From NCBI GenBank assembly GCA_964439435.1, contig CAYTOF010000024.1, positions 1-29,935 of the forward strand: 29,935 bases of DNA. Reading direction: 5' to 3'. The stretch comes from CAYTOF01 sp964439435. GTDB taxonomy: Bacteria > Bacillota > Clostridia > Oscillospirales > QAMX01. The notes below the pieces were generated by a model. It saw only the letters and a list, made by a program, of their open reading frames with translations. It did no database searches and was not told where the DNA came from. The translations under genes and the position numbers were made by a program. This document shows positions 15,782 through 23,238 of the stretch, in pieces. Position 1 is the stretch's first letter. Each line of letters opens with the position of its first letter.

Positions 15782-16150
15782 TTACAGAACTTCGGGAGCA
15801 AGCGAAAGGATTCTCATGTATTCCTTCTCGCGGAGCTCTCTCGCCACAGGCCCAAAAATTCGGGTTCCTCTGGGGTTTTTGTCTTCTTTTATCAAAACGG
15901 CCGCATTGTCATCAAATCTGATATACGTTCCGTCTCCTCTTTTTTTGCCGTAGGCCGAGCGAACAATAACTGCTCTCACGACTTCACCTTTTTTAACGGC
16001 TCCGCCCGGCTGCGCTTTTTTAACGGAGGCGACAATAACATCGCCTATGTTCCCGAATTTTCGCGCGGATCCTCCGAGCACTCGGATGCACTTCAGCTCT
16101 TTTGCGCCGCTGTTATCAGCGACTTTGAGCTTGCTCTCCTGTTGAATCAT
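15782..16150 (-). CDS. rplN: 50S ribosomal protein L14
   Basis: The 122-residue intersubunit-bridge protein begins MIQQESKLKVADNSGAKEL and carries the family signature RGDGTYIRFDDNAAVLI. The C-terminal RIFGPVARELREKEYMRILSLAPEVL is also conserved. It is full length and lies between rpsQ and rplX, 12 bp after rpsQ. Confidence 0.97.
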   Translation of the reverse strand: MIQQESKLKVADNSGAKELKCIRVLGGSARKFGNIGDVIVASVKKAQPGGAVKKGEVVRAVIVRSAYGKKRGDGTYIRFDDNAAVLIKEDKNPRGTRIFGPVARELREKEYMRILSLAPEVL

Positions 16151-16161
16151 GTCAAGTCCTC

Positions 16162-16422
16162 CTATTGTGCCTTGCGGACTACTTCAACAAGGCGCCATCT
16201 CTTGTTTTTGGACAAAGGCCTTGTCTCCATAACACGCACCATATCACCGACACCGCACTCGTTGTTCTCGTCGTGGGCTTGCAGCTTATATGTGCGTCTG
16301 ACCGTTTTTTTGTACAGCGGGTGGGAGTATGTCTCAAGGACAGCTACCACTATTGTCTTATCCATTTTGTCTGACACAACGGTGCCGACTCGTGTTTTAC
16401 GAAATGATCTTTGCTCAGCCAT
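16162..16422 (-). CDS. rpsQ: 30S ribosomal protein S17
   Basis: The 86-residue OB-fold protein binds 16S rRNA helices early in assembly. RKTRVGTVVSDKMDKTIVV at the N-terminus and GDMVRVMETRPLSKNKRWRLVEV near the C-terminus are the family motifs. It starts three bases after rpmC ends, which suggests translational coupling. Confidence 0.97.
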   Translation of the reverse strand: MAEQRSFRKTRVGTVVSDKMDKTIVVAVLETYSHPLYKKTVRRTYKLQAHDENNECGVGDMVRVMETRPLSKNKRWRLVEVVRKAQ

Positions 16423-16425
16423 TCT

Positions 16426-16641
16426 TTACCTCCCCGACTTGCTCGCGCTTTGCGAGATCTCTATCTCACGTAGAACTGTCTTGGCGCGCGCTATGTCTTT
16501 TCTGACTTCCACAATGCGGACGGGGTTTTCCAGCTGGTTTGTCGCGTGCTGAAACCGCAGGTTAAACAGCTCCGCCTTTAGCTCAGAGATTCTAGTGTTG
16601 ATCTCAGCGGGCTTCATATTACGAAATTGAGTTGCTTTCAT
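16426..16641 (-). CDS. rpmC: 50S ribosomal protein L29
   Basis: The 71-residue protein is a two-helix hairpin at the exit tunnel that helps dock chaperones and the signal recognition particle. It shows the expected LKAELFNLRFQHATNQLENP and VRKDIARAKTVLRE segments. The ATG overlaps the rplP stop region by four bases, a translational-coupling arrangement. Confidence 0.96.
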   Translation of the reverse strand: MKATQFRNMKPAEINTRISELKAELFNLRFQHATNQLENPVRIVEVRKDIARAKTVLREIEISQSASKSGR

Positions 16642-17078
16642 TGCGTTTCACCGCCTGTCCCAGTGTCGCCCTTATTTCCGACAACAAACTTTGTCTTGAT
16701 GGGCAGTTTGTGTCCCGCAAGCCTCATGGCCTCCCTTGCTGTCTCCTCGTCAACCCCATCGATTTCAAACATAACTCTTCCGGGTTTAACAACGGCTACC
16801 CAATATTCAGGAGCTCCTTTACCGCTTCCCATCCGGGTTTCGGCGGGCTTTTTTGTGACCGGCTTGTCAGGGAATATTTTAATCCATACTTTTCCGCCAC
16901 GCCTTATATATCTGGTCATCGCAACACGCGCGGCTTCTATCTGATTGCTTGTTATCCATGAGGGTTCCAATGCCACCAGGCCGAATTGACCGTAGGTGAC
17001 TGTATTTCCACGATGAGCGCGCCCCTTCATGCGCCCTCTGTGAACTCTTCGGAATTTAACTCTTTTTGGCAGAAGCAT
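16638..17078 (-). CDS. rplP: 50S ribosomal protein L16
   Basis: The 146-residue protein organises the A-site tRNA region of the 50S subunit. MLLPKRVKFRRVHRGRMKG at the start, GRMGSGKG-like RMGSGKGAPEYWVAVVKPG in the middle, and ETAREAMRLAGHKLPIKTKFV are typical. A short Gly/Thr-rich C-terminal tail extends it slightly beyond the usual length. It is directly adjacent to rpsC with no gap. Confidence 0.97.
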   Translation of the reverse strand: MLLPKRVKFRRVHRGRMKGRAHRGNTVTYGQFGLVALEPSWITSNQIEAARVAMTRYIRRGGKVWIKIFPDKPVTKKPAETRMGSGKGAPEYWVAVVKPGRVMFEIDGVDEETAREAMRLAGHKLPIKTKFVVGNKGDTGTGGETQ

Positions 17079-17867
17079 TTATCTGTTGCCTCCTTCTCTT
17101 CTGGGAGGTCTGCGGTCTCCCTGGCGTCCTCCCCTGTCATATCCGCCATCGCGACGATCGCGGCGATCGCGTCTTTGCGGACGTGAGCGCTCTTCGGCGG
17201 CTTTCTTTTCTTGACTGAGCCTGTGCTCTCTGGGGCTGGCTGTCAGAACCTCTCCCTTATAAATCCAAACTTTTACGCCTATGCGTCCAAAGGTTGTATG
17301 AGCCTCGGCAAAACCATAGTCAATGTCAGCACGCAGTGTCTGCAGAGGTATTGTACCCTCATTGTAGTGCTCAGAGCGTGCAATCTCAGCCCCGCCCAAT
17401 CTGCCTGCGACAGACACCTTAATGCCCTTGGCGCCAAATCTCATAGCACGCATCATGGCTTGCTTCATGGCTCGCCGATGCGACGTTCTTTTTTCCAGCT
17501 GTGAGGCTATGTTTTCGGCCACTAGCTGTGCGTCTGTATTTGGTTGACGAATTTCAACTATATTCAGCGCAACGGGTTTGCCCGTTATCTTCTCCACGCT
17601 TTTGCGGTGCTTTTCAATATCAGCTCCGCCCCTGGCCAAAATAAACCCAGGCCTTGCGCAGTGGATTGATATGCGAATACGTTGCGGATCGCGCTCAATC
17701 TCGATTTTTGAAATACCGCTGTCATAGAGCCTCTTTTTCAGATGCTCTCTGATCTTATAATCCTCGACGAGCAAATCGCCGAAAACATTTTTCTTAGCAT
17801 ACCAACGCGAATCCCAGTCATGAATAACGCCTACGCGTAATCCGTGCGGATGAACTTTCTGTCCCAT
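17079..17867 (-). CDS. rpsC: 30S ribosomal protein S3 with Arg/Asp/Gly-rich tail
   Basis: The protein has 262 residues against a usual 210-230. The N-terminal type II KH domain is visible (RPGFILARGGADIEKHRKSV), as is the C-terminal S3 domain (RRAMKQAMMRAMRFGAKGI and GTIPLQTLRADIDYGFAEA). It forms the mRNA entry pore with S4 and S5. The extra length is a low-complexity tail from about residue 222, with RRDRRD repeats and GGYDRGG, coded by a repetitive CG-rich stretch near 17100-17190. Such tails are seen in several clostridial S3 proteins. Confidence 0.97.
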   Translation of the reverse strand: MGQKVHPHGLRVGVIHDWDSRWYAKKNVFGDLLVEDYKIREHLKKRLYDSGISKIEIERDPQRIRISIHCARPGFILARGGADIEKHRKSVEKITGKPVALNIVEIRQPNTDAQLVAENIASQLEKRTSHRRAMKQAMMRAMRFGAKGIKVSVAGRLGGAEIARSEHYNEGTIPLQTLRADIDYGFAEAHTTFGRIGVKVWIYKGEVLTASPREHRLSQEKKAAEERSRPQRRDRRDRRDGGYDRGGRQGDRRPPRREGGNR

Positions 17868-17883
17868 ACTTTGCCTGTGCCTC

Positions 17884-18222
17884 CTACTCTTCCTTTTCGG
17901 TGACCGAGATGGTCACGTGCGAGGACCTTTTCAATATACGAAACGCCCTACCCTTTGACACGGGACGAATGCGTTTCATCGTCTGCCCCGGAGTCACGTA
18001 GCATTTGCTGATATACAGCCTGTCAACATCCAGCTCCGCATTATTCTCAGCGTTAGCGACCACGCTCTTTAAAAGCTTTAACAGTGGCTCCGCCGCAGCT
18101 TTGGGCGTGTTCATGAGTATCGCAACCGCATCTCCCACCGCTTTTCCGCGAAGCAGGTCACAGACAATCTTGACCTTTCTCGGGGACATGCGGAGGCCTT
18201 TCAATACTGCTGTAACTTCCAT
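17884..18222 (-). CDS. rplV: 50S ribosomal protein L22
   Basis: The 112-residue protein's long beta hairpin lines the exit tunnel. It shows AVLKGLRMSPRKVKIVCDL near the start, LKSVVANAENNAELD in the middle, and the hairpin region with KRIRPVSKGRAFRILKRSSH, followed by VTISVTEKEE. It lies between rpsS and rpsC, with standard spacing. Confidence 0.97.
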   Translation of the reverse strand: MEVTAVLKGLRMSPRKVKIVCDLLRGKAVGDAVAILMNTPKAAAEPLLKLLKSVVANAENNAELDVDRLYISKCYVTPGQTMKRIRPVSKGRAFRILKRSSHVTISVTEKEE

Positions 18223-18244
18223 ACTGATGTCTCTCCTTTACGGG

Positions 18245-18526
18245 CTATCTGCCGGTGTTCGAGGTCTTGGAGCCGGAGTGTCCGCGAAATACCCTTGTGG
18301 GCGCAAACTCACCCAGCTTATGACCCACCATGTCCTCGGTGATGTATACCGGGATGTGCTTTCTCCCGTCATGAACGGCGATTGTGTGTCCAACAAATTC
18401 CGGGAAAATCGTGGATGCTCTCGACCACGTCTTCAGCACTCTTTTTTCTCCGGCTTGGTTCATCGCCTCTATTCTTTTAAACAGTTCAGGGGCTACAAAC
18501 GGCCCTTTCTTTACACTTCTGCCCAT
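18245..18526 (-). CDS. rpsS: 30S ribosomal protein S19
   Basis: The 93-residue head protein begins MGRSVKKGPFVAPEL. It has WSRASTIFPEFVGHTIAVHD and the C-terminal motif MVGHKLGEFAPTRVFRGHSG that contacts 16S rRNA and the A-site region. It is full length and follows rplB by 20 bp. Confidence 0.97.
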   Translation of the reverse strand: MGRSVKKGPFVAPELFKRIEAMNQAGEKRVLKTWSRASTIFPEFVGHTIAVHDGRKHIPVYITEDMVGHKLGEFAPTRVFRGHSGSKTSNTGR

Positions 18527-18546
18527 TGATCAAAGCCTCCCTTGCG

Positions 18547-19377
18547 CTACTTTGTGTTTCGGCGTTTGACGATAAATTTGTCTGTACGGTTTTTCTTTTT
18601 CCTTGTCTTGTAACCAAGTGTCGGCTTGCCCCAAGGCGTAACGGGACTTGGCATACCGATAGGAGCTTTACCTTCACCGCCCCCGTGGGGATGGTCGACG
18701 GGGTTCATCGCAGAACCGCGTACTGTCGGGCGGAATCCCATATGGCGCTTGCGTCCGGCCTTGCCTATCCCGGCGTTCTCATGGTCGATGTTGCCCACTT
18801 GGCCGATTGTCGCTTTGCAGTTTGCTGAAACATATCGCACCTCGCCTGATGGCAATCTGACTTGAGACATATTCCCCTCTTTTGCCATAAGCTGAGCCGC
18901 AGTGCCCGCTGCACGAGCCAGCTGGGCGCCTTTGCCCGGATGAAGCTCTATATTGTGAATAAATGTGCCTGTGGGGATAGCGGATATGGGCAATGTGTTG
19001 CCGGGCTTGATATCTGCACTTTGTCCCGATACCACGGTGTCGCCAACTTTTAAGCCCACAGGTGCTATGATATATGCCTTCTCACCGTCATCATATTGGA
19101 TGAGGGCAATATTGGCCGAACGATTTGGGTCGTATTCCAAGGTGAGGACACGTGCGTTCTCATCCAGGCGAGTTCGTTTGAAATCAACGATACGGTATTT
19201 ACGCTTTACACCGCCGCCGCGATGGCGAACCGTAATCCTGCCCTTGTTGTTGCGTCCGGCGTGGTTCTTGCGCTTTGCAAGCAGTGCCTTTTCAGGCTTA
19301 ACCTTTGAAAGTTCCGTGACCGCGACCGACATCTGGCGTCTTGCCGGCGACGTGGGTTTGTATGTTTTAATAGCCAA
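18547..19377 (-). CDS. rplB: 50S ribosomal protein L2
   Basis: The 276-residue protein is one of the most conserved 50S proteins, needed for subunit association and peptidyl transfer. It starts MAIKTYKPTSPARRQM. It contains RHRGGGVKRKYRIVDFKR and the C-terminal VRGSAMNPVDHPHGGGEG with the conserved histidine in PHGGG, then PWGKPTLGYKTRKKK. Length and order are canonical. Confidence 0.98.
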   Translation of the reverse strand: MAIKTYKPTSPARRQMSVAVTELSKVKPEKALLAKRKNHAGRNNKGRITVRHRGGGVKRKYRIVDFKRTRLDENARVLTLEYDPNRSANIALIQYDDGEKAYIIAPVGLKVGDTVVSGQSADIKPGNTLPISAIPTGTFIHNIELHPGKGAQLARAAGTAAQLMAKEGNMSQVRLPSGEVRYVSANCKATIGQVGNIDHENAGIGKAGRKRHMGFRPTVRGSAMNPVDHPHGGGEGKAPIGMPSPVTPWGKPTLGYKTRKKKNRTDKFIVKRRNTK

Positions 19378-19406
19378 TGCTTCTCTCTCCTTTACACGCG
19401 CAAGCT

Positions 19407-19706
19407 TTACATGAGGCTGTCAAAGAATTCAATGCTCTTGGAATCGCTTGTAAGCCGGACGGTAGCTTTTTTCCAGTCGGAGGTATAACCCACGCGGCGG
19501 GACTGTGCCCTAACCGTTTTCTTGCCACTTACATGCATGGTGTTGACAGATTCTACCTTCACATTGAACAGTTCTTCAACCGCTCTGCCTATATCTATCT
19601 TTGTCGCGTCTCTTGCGACTTCGAATGTGTACTTGCGATCGGCGCTTCCGCCCATCGTTTTTTCGGTTACGATTGGTCTTATAATAATATCAGTTGCGCT
19701 CTTCAT
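19407..19706 (-). CDS. rplW: 50S ribosomal protein L23
   Basis: The 99-residue protein at the tunnel exit is the docking site for trigger factor and the signal recognition particle. It shows the family start DIIIRPIVTEKTM, the YTFEVARDATKIDIGRAVEELF segment, and the VKVESVNTMHVSGKK loop. It begins one base after the rplD stop, consistent with coupling. Confidence 0.96.
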   Translation of the reverse strand: MKSATDIIIRPIVTEKTMGGSADRKYTFEVARDATKIDIGRAVEELFNVKVESVNTMHVSGKKTVRAQSRRVGYTSDWKKATVRLTSDSKSIEFFDSLM

Positions 19707-20330
19707 TTAAGCGAACACCTCCTCGATTACCGAAAGCGCCGCCTTGTCCAGCACCAGCGCATCATGTTTTACGATGTCGTATGTGTTTATCAGGCCGGCC
19801 ATAGTGGTTTTGACACCGCTGAGGTTTCTGCCGCTGAGAGCGACATTTTTATCTGCGGCAGCTGTCACCACAAGCGCTTTTTCTCCGGCTCCCACTGCGC
19901 TTAAAAACGCAGCAAAGGGTTTTGTCTTTGGTTCTTCAAATTTGATATCGTCGATAACGATAATACGCTCCGCAGCATATTTTGCAGACAAAGCGCTTTT
20001 GAGCGCAAGGCGCTTCACTTTTTTGTTCAGTGTGTAGGAATAGGATCTGGGTTTTGGAGCAAAGGCCACGCCGCCGTGTCTGAAATGCGGCACTCTTATG
20101 GAGCCCTGCCTTGCTCTGCCTGTTCCTTTTTGGCGATACGGCTTTGCGCCTCCGCCTCTGACCTCTGCTCTTGTCAGAGCAGATTGTGTGCCCTGGCGTC
20201 TGTTGGCAAGGTGATTTTTAACAACCTCGTGTACTACGCCGGGATTTGGTTCCACCCCGAAGATATCCTCGGAAAGCTCGACCTCGCCGACTTCCTTGCC
20301 GGCCATATCGTAAACAATTGCTTTAAGCAT
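19707..20330 (-). CDS. rplD: 50S ribosomal protein L4
   Basis: The 207-residue exit-tunnel protein is also the autoregulator of the S10 operon in E. coli. The tunnel loop is visible as GTQSALTRAEVRGGGAKPYRQKGTGRARQGSIR, which is the family signature region. The C-terminal globular domain is intact. It lies between rplC and rplW. Whether it binds the long leader upstream of rpsJ here is an open question. Confidence 0.97.
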   Translation of the reverse strand: MLKAIVYDMAGKEVGEVELSEDIFGVEPNPGVVHEVVKNHLANRRQGTQSALTRAEVRGGGAKPYRQKGTGRARQGSIRVPHFRHGGVAFAPKPRSYSYTLNKKVKRLALKSALSAKYAAERIIVIDDIKFEEPKTKPFAAFLSAVGAGEKALVVTAAADKNVALSGRNLSGVKTTMAGLINTYDIVKHDALVLDKAALSVIEEVFA

Positions 20331-20356
20331 CCGTATGTCCTCCTATGTTTCCGCGG

Positions 20357-20992
20357 CTATCTGGCTTTGCTCGTGCTTTTGATTGACACGATGCCGCCCT
20401 TGGGGCCGGGAACCGCACCGCGCACTGCGATGAGATTCAGATCCGCATCAACTTTAACGACGTCCAAGTTTTGTACGGTGACACGCTCTCCGCCCACCCG
20501 ACCTGCCATTTTCGAACCCGGCATGACTTTTGAGGGTGTTGCGGCTGCTCCGAGTGAGCCTCTGTGTCTGTGTATCGGACCACCGCCATGGGAGCGGCGC
20601 TGGATGGCAAATCCCCAGCGTTTGATAACACCTGTGGTGCCCTTTCCTTTGCTGACGCCCGTCACATCAACTCTGTCACCTTCGGTAAAGACATCAGCTT
20701 TTAAAATGTCGCCCACCGAAAACTCCGAACTGTCTTCAAGTTTGAATTCTTTCAGTATTCTCTTCGGGGCTGCATCCGCTTTAGCCAGATGGCCTGCCTC
20801 ACCTTTTGAGAGCTTGCGCTCAGCTATGTCTTCAAATCCGAGCTGTAGTGACTCATATCCTTCTTTTTCTGCGCTTTTCTTTTGAACGACGACACACGGG
20901 CCCGCTTCTATTACCGTAACAGGGATAACTCTGCCGTTCTCATCAAAGATCTGCGCCATACCGACTTTTTTGCCGATGATAGCTTTTTTCAT
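20357..20992 (-). CDS. rplC: 50S ribosomal protein L3
   Basis: The 211-residue assembly-initiator protein is close to the peptidyl transferase centre. The start MKKAIIGKKVGMAQIFDENG is the family N-terminus. ATG 20992 fits the standard length and lies behind AAGGATGGAG. Another ATG three codons upstream and the open frame to 21073 are not supported. The signature GFAIQRRSHGGGPIHRHRGS with the conserved HGxxxxHR segment is present. Confidence 0.97.
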   Translation of the reverse strand: MKKAIIGKKVGMAQIFDENGRVIPVTVIEAGPCVVVQKKSAEKEGYESLQLGFEDIAERKLSKGEAGHLAKADAAPKRILKEFKLEDSSEFSVGDILKADVFTEGDRVDVTGVSKGKGTTGVIKRWGFAIQRRSHGGGPIHRHRGSLGAAATPSKVMPGSKMAGRVGGERVTVQNLDVVKVDADLNLIAVRGAVPGPKGGIVSIKSTSKAR

Positions 20993-21018
20993 ACTCTCCA
21001 TCCTTTTATAGGTTATTG

Positions 21019-21069
21019 GTTGGGCTCTCCGAAAGGGAAAAACCAACATGACCCGCCCCGCTCCGCGGG
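21019..21069 (-). other. Hairpins in the rpsJ-rplC gap
   Basis: The 93-bp gap between rpsJ and rplC is the longest in the S10 part of the operon. It contains a perfect CCCGC-TCC-GCGGG hairpin (21057-21069) and a second stem GTTGG/CCAAC (21019-21047) just before the rplC ribosome binding site. No T-tract follows directly. They may affect rplC translation or transcript processing. Confidence 0.4.
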
Positions 21070-21085
21070 ACAAATTGCGGGCATA

Positions 21086-21397
21086 TTATACTTTTGTTTC
21101 GATTTCGACTCCCGAGGGCAGGTCAAACGTTGTGAGGGCCTCGATTGTTTTGGCTGTTGGGTTCAAGATGTCAATGAGGCGCTTGTGGGTTCTGCGTTCG
21201 AATTGCTCGCGGCTGTCCTTGTACTTGTGCACGGCGCGCAGGATCGTGATGATCTCCCTTTGTGTGGGAAGCGGGATTGGTCCCACTGCTTTTGCGCCTG
21301 TTCTTGTGGCAGTTTCAACTATCCTCTCGGCTGTCTGATCGACGAGCTGATGGTCATATGCCTTCAATCTGATTCTGATTTTGTCTGTTTTAGCCAT
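21086..21397 (-). CDS. rpsJ: 30S ribosomal protein S10
   Basis: The 103-residue protein acts in the 30S head and as the NusE partner of NusB in antitermination. Conserved parts are KIRIRLKAYDHQLVDQTAERIVE, VGPIPLPTQREIITILR, and FERRTHKRLIDIL. The start ATG 21397 follows GGAGGAAG. The frame running back to 21499 lies inside the leader hairpin and is not coding. It is the first gene of the superoperon. Confidence 0.97.
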   Translation of the reverse strand: MAKTDKIRIRLKAYDHQLVDQTAERIVETATRTGAKAVGPIPLPTQREIITILRAVHKYKDSREQFERRTHKRLIDILNPTAKTIEALTTFDLPSGVEIETKV

Positions 21398-21824
21398 TTT
21401 ACTTCCTCCATAGTGTTCGTACGCATAAGCTCTGTTTATTTCGCCACCGTTTACGGCACTTCGCCGAGATAAGCTTATGGTGTGCGTACGGACTGGCATT
21501 TCTCATATACCCTGCCAAGCGTTTCATGCTTGGTCATAATAATGACCGGTTTTCAAAGAGGCTTTCGCTGTGGGCGACACAATTGCCGCACATTTACTGC
21601 GAAACCTTTGCAAACCGGTAATCCTTACACATAAGTCTCTAAAGAAGGGGACCATGCTAAAAGACCTGGCAAATGAGAAACATCCAACCGCCCGATTGTG
21701 AAAAGCTTTGAGATAAGTGGTGTCTCAATCGCTTTTCCGGACATACTCCGCGGAAAAACCCGCATATCTACGGCCTGTAAATATGGCGGCAACCTCCCGC
21801 ATCATCGCAGTTCCATGGTGACGC
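21398..21824 (-). ncRNA. Long structured 5' leader of the S10 operon
   Basis: About 427 nt separate the predicted transcription start (near 21824) from the rpsJ ATG. Hairpins seen in order on the minus strand are: TTTTCCG/CGGAAAA (21733 to about 21756); AAAAGC-TTTGAGA with TCTCAA-GCTTTT (21701-21736); a long stem with ACCGGTTT/AAACCGGT ends (21545-21619) and an inner TGTGGGC/GCCGCACA; CCAAGC/GCTTGG (21515-21533); and CGTACGCA-TAAGCT paired with AGCTTA-TGCGTACG (21418-21490) just before the ribosome binding site. No ORF with coding character is present. This suggests a regulatory leader of unrecognised class, perhaps a ribosomal protein binding site. Confidence 0.6.
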
Positions 21825-21830
21825 TCGAAT

Positions 21831-21859
21831 ATCATACAGTACTTAACCGAGTTTGTCAA
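21831..21859 (-). promoter_or_regulatory. Sigma-A promoter of the S10-spc-alpha superoperon
   Basis: On the minus strand a perfect TTGACA (21854-21859), a 17-base spacer and TATGAT (21831-21836) form a near-consensus promoter. It points to rpsJ, 434 bases upstream of its start codon. No other good candidate lies closer to rpsJ. Confidence 0.8.
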
Positions 21860-21952
21860 GCATTATTTTAAAGTTTTTGGGGAAAAGTTGATTTTTGCCC
21901 ATTTCCCGCTCATTTACCAAATCAAAAAACCATTTGTTCGAAAAGCACGGGG

Positions 21953-22273
21953 TTATTCTTCCTTTATATAGAAGCAAAGCCATGTGCAGAGTGGGTTTTC
22001 ACTCGTGCTCTTCACTCTGTGTCTTTTTCCGGGCGGGATGTGCAACCACTCCCCTGCGCTGAGTTTGCAAATCTCTCCTTCTTCAAACTCTATCTCTCCA
22101 AAACCTTTAAGCACCACTGCAAATTCGGCCTCCAGCTGTTCGTACCAGAAATCTGGCGGAGAGACATGGGCATTGGACACTATTTTTTCAACACGCCAGC
22201 TCTTTCCGCTCACCAGCGGCAACGACTCCTCTTCTCCCAAAAACGGAATGTTGTGATGCTCAAACAGATTCAT
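21953..22273 (-). CDS. Small cupin-domain protein
   Basis: The 106-residue single-domain cupin (double-stranded beta-helix) has the region WYEQLEAEFAVVLKGFGEI standing for cupin motif 1 and GEWLHIPPGKRHRVKST for motif 2. Motif 1 lacks the usual His-x-His pair and has glutamates instead, while His85 of motif 2 is kept, so metal binding may be altered or absent. The pattern resembles the small stand-alone cupins that end with a tryptophan- or tyrosine-rich strand (here CTWLCFYI). An AAAAGGAG site precedes the ATG. It is divergent from thiN and its stop lies about 94 bases upstream of the S10 promoter. Substrate unknown. Confidence 0.8.
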   Translation of the reverse strand: MNLFEHHNIPFLGEEESLPLVSGKSWRVEKIVSNAHVSPPDFWYEQLEAEFAVVLKGFGEIEFEEGEICKLSAGEWLHIPPGKRHRVKSTSENPLCTWLCFYIKEE

Positions 22274-22333
22274 GTGTTTTGGCTCCTTTTTGTAATGTAT
22301 CTGTGGGTCGAGGTTGCAAATAGTCTCTCCTGA

Positions 22334-22362
22334 TTGACAAGGCTCCCCTTTATCAATATAAT
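22334..22362 (+). promoter_or_regulatory. Perfect sigma-A promoter of thiN
   Basis: TTGACA (22334-22339) and TATAAT (22357-22362) with exactly 17 bases between them. The thiN ATG lies about 40 bases past the expected start site, so the leader is too short for a TPP riboswitch. Confidence 0.88.
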
Positions 22363-22406
22363 AGTTTCATTAAACGACAAAGCGCGATTAAAGAGGGGCG
22401 ATTTTG

Positions 22407-23036
22407 ATGAAAGCATGCGTTATTGTCGGCGCAGGAAGCTTTTTTGGCTTCACTCCTGATTTTCCAAGGGATGCCTTTGTCATCGCGGCGGACGGAGGAT
22501 ATGAACGCTGTGCTGAAAATGGCATATTGCCGGACTTGTTGGTGGGTGATTTCGATTCCCTTTCATTTGCTCCAAGCAATGTGCAGATAATACGGTTACC
22601 TGTCCAAAAAGACGAGACAGACACCGCGTTTTCCATAGAGACCGGCCTTTCTAGGGAATGTGACGCATTTTATATCTACGGCGGCACGGGTGGCAGGTTG
22701 GATCACACCCTTGCAAATATCGCAAACCTTGCAGCACTGGCTAAAAAGAAAGCTCGCGGTTATCTTTTCGGCAAAGACTATTTTCTAACCGCAATTTGCA
22801 ACGAAGAACTGCACTTCTCCGCTGAGGCCCTTGGCAATCTCTCTGTGTTTTCCCACAGCGACAGGTCAACAGGTGTCGACATCAGAGGGTTGAAATACGA
22901 GCTTTCCGATGCGGTGCTCGCAAGCGACACTCCCCTTGGTGTCAGCAATGCCTTTTCGGGCAAACCCTCATGCATAAGCGTGAGGGAGGGGACGCTTTTG
23001 ATATATGCACCCCACGGAGCCTTTCCTCCTGTGTAA
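22407..23036 (+). CDS. thiN: Thiamine pyrophosphokinase
   Basis: The 209-residue enzyme transfers pyrophosphate from ATP to thiamine, giving the cofactor TPP. Family motifs in order are AADGG (28-32), LVGDFDS (45-51), KDETDTAFS (68-76), YGGTGGRLDHTLAN (91-104), and the C-terminal TPLGVSNAF block. The start is ATG 22407 with AGAGGGG eight bases upstream, and the TTG one codon earlier is less likely. It is directly behind a perfect promoter. The next gene, mnmE, is unrelated in pathway. No other thiamine genes are in the window. Confidence 0.94.
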   Translation: MKACVIVGAGSFFGFTPDFPRDAFVIAADGGYERCAENGILPDLLVGDFDSLSFAPSNVQIIRLPVQKDETDTAFSIETGLSRECDAFYIYGGTGGRLDHTLANIANLAALAKKKARGYLFGKDYFLTAICNEELHFSAEALGNLSVFSHSDRSTGVDIRGLKYELSDAVLASDTPLGVSNAFSGKPSCISVREGTLLIYAPHGAFPPV

Positions 23037-23107
23037 TTTTACCACGAAGGACCTGCCCCGTGCAAGAGTGCAGACATGGATTAATTCCGTGCCGTCAAAG
23101 TCCGCAC

Positions 23108-23136
23108 TTTATAAATATCTTTCCTCATTATATAAT
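23108..23136 (+). promoter_or_regulatory. Candidate promoter upstream of mnmE
   Basis: A perfect TATAAT (23131-23136) with TTTATA 17 bases upstream (23108-23113, four of six matches to TTGACA). It lies in the 202-bp thiN-mnmE gap, about 100 bases before the mnmE start, and could drive the mnmE-mnmG-rsmG operon. Confidence 0.55.
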
Positions 23137-23238
23137 ATACAAAACACATCCAAAGCAAGGCCTTTCCCTGCGAGCAATGTTTTTAAATTTATCTCGTTGG
23201 GGAAAGTCCGGCAAATACAAACAGAGTTGAGGCTATTT

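Noticed and set aside
15118..15921. Plus-strand open frame of 267 codons opposite rplE and rplX
   Set aside because: Antisense shadow of confirmed genes, with no family resemblance.
15476..16552. Long plus-strand open frame of 358 codons opposite rplX, rplN and rpsQ
   Set aside because: It is antisense to highly conserved ribosomal genes and lacks a ribosome binding site or any recognisable domain. It is a codon-bias shadow.
20076..20885. Plus-strand open frame of 269 codons opposite rplD and rplC
   Set aside because: Antisense shadow. The minus-strand genes are full length and conserved.
21398..21499. N-terminal extension of S10 starting at 21499
   Set aside because: The extension lies across the leader hairpin and the real ribosome binding site. 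The family N-terminus begins at 21397.
21545..21619. tRNA or T-box in the S10 leader
   Set aside because: There is no cloverleaf, no T-loop sequence and no T-box motif. The feature is a single long hairpin with an inner stem.
22363..22406. TPP riboswitch before thiN
   Set aside because: The predicted transcript leader is only about 40 nt, too short for the THI element, and its conserved sequences are absent.
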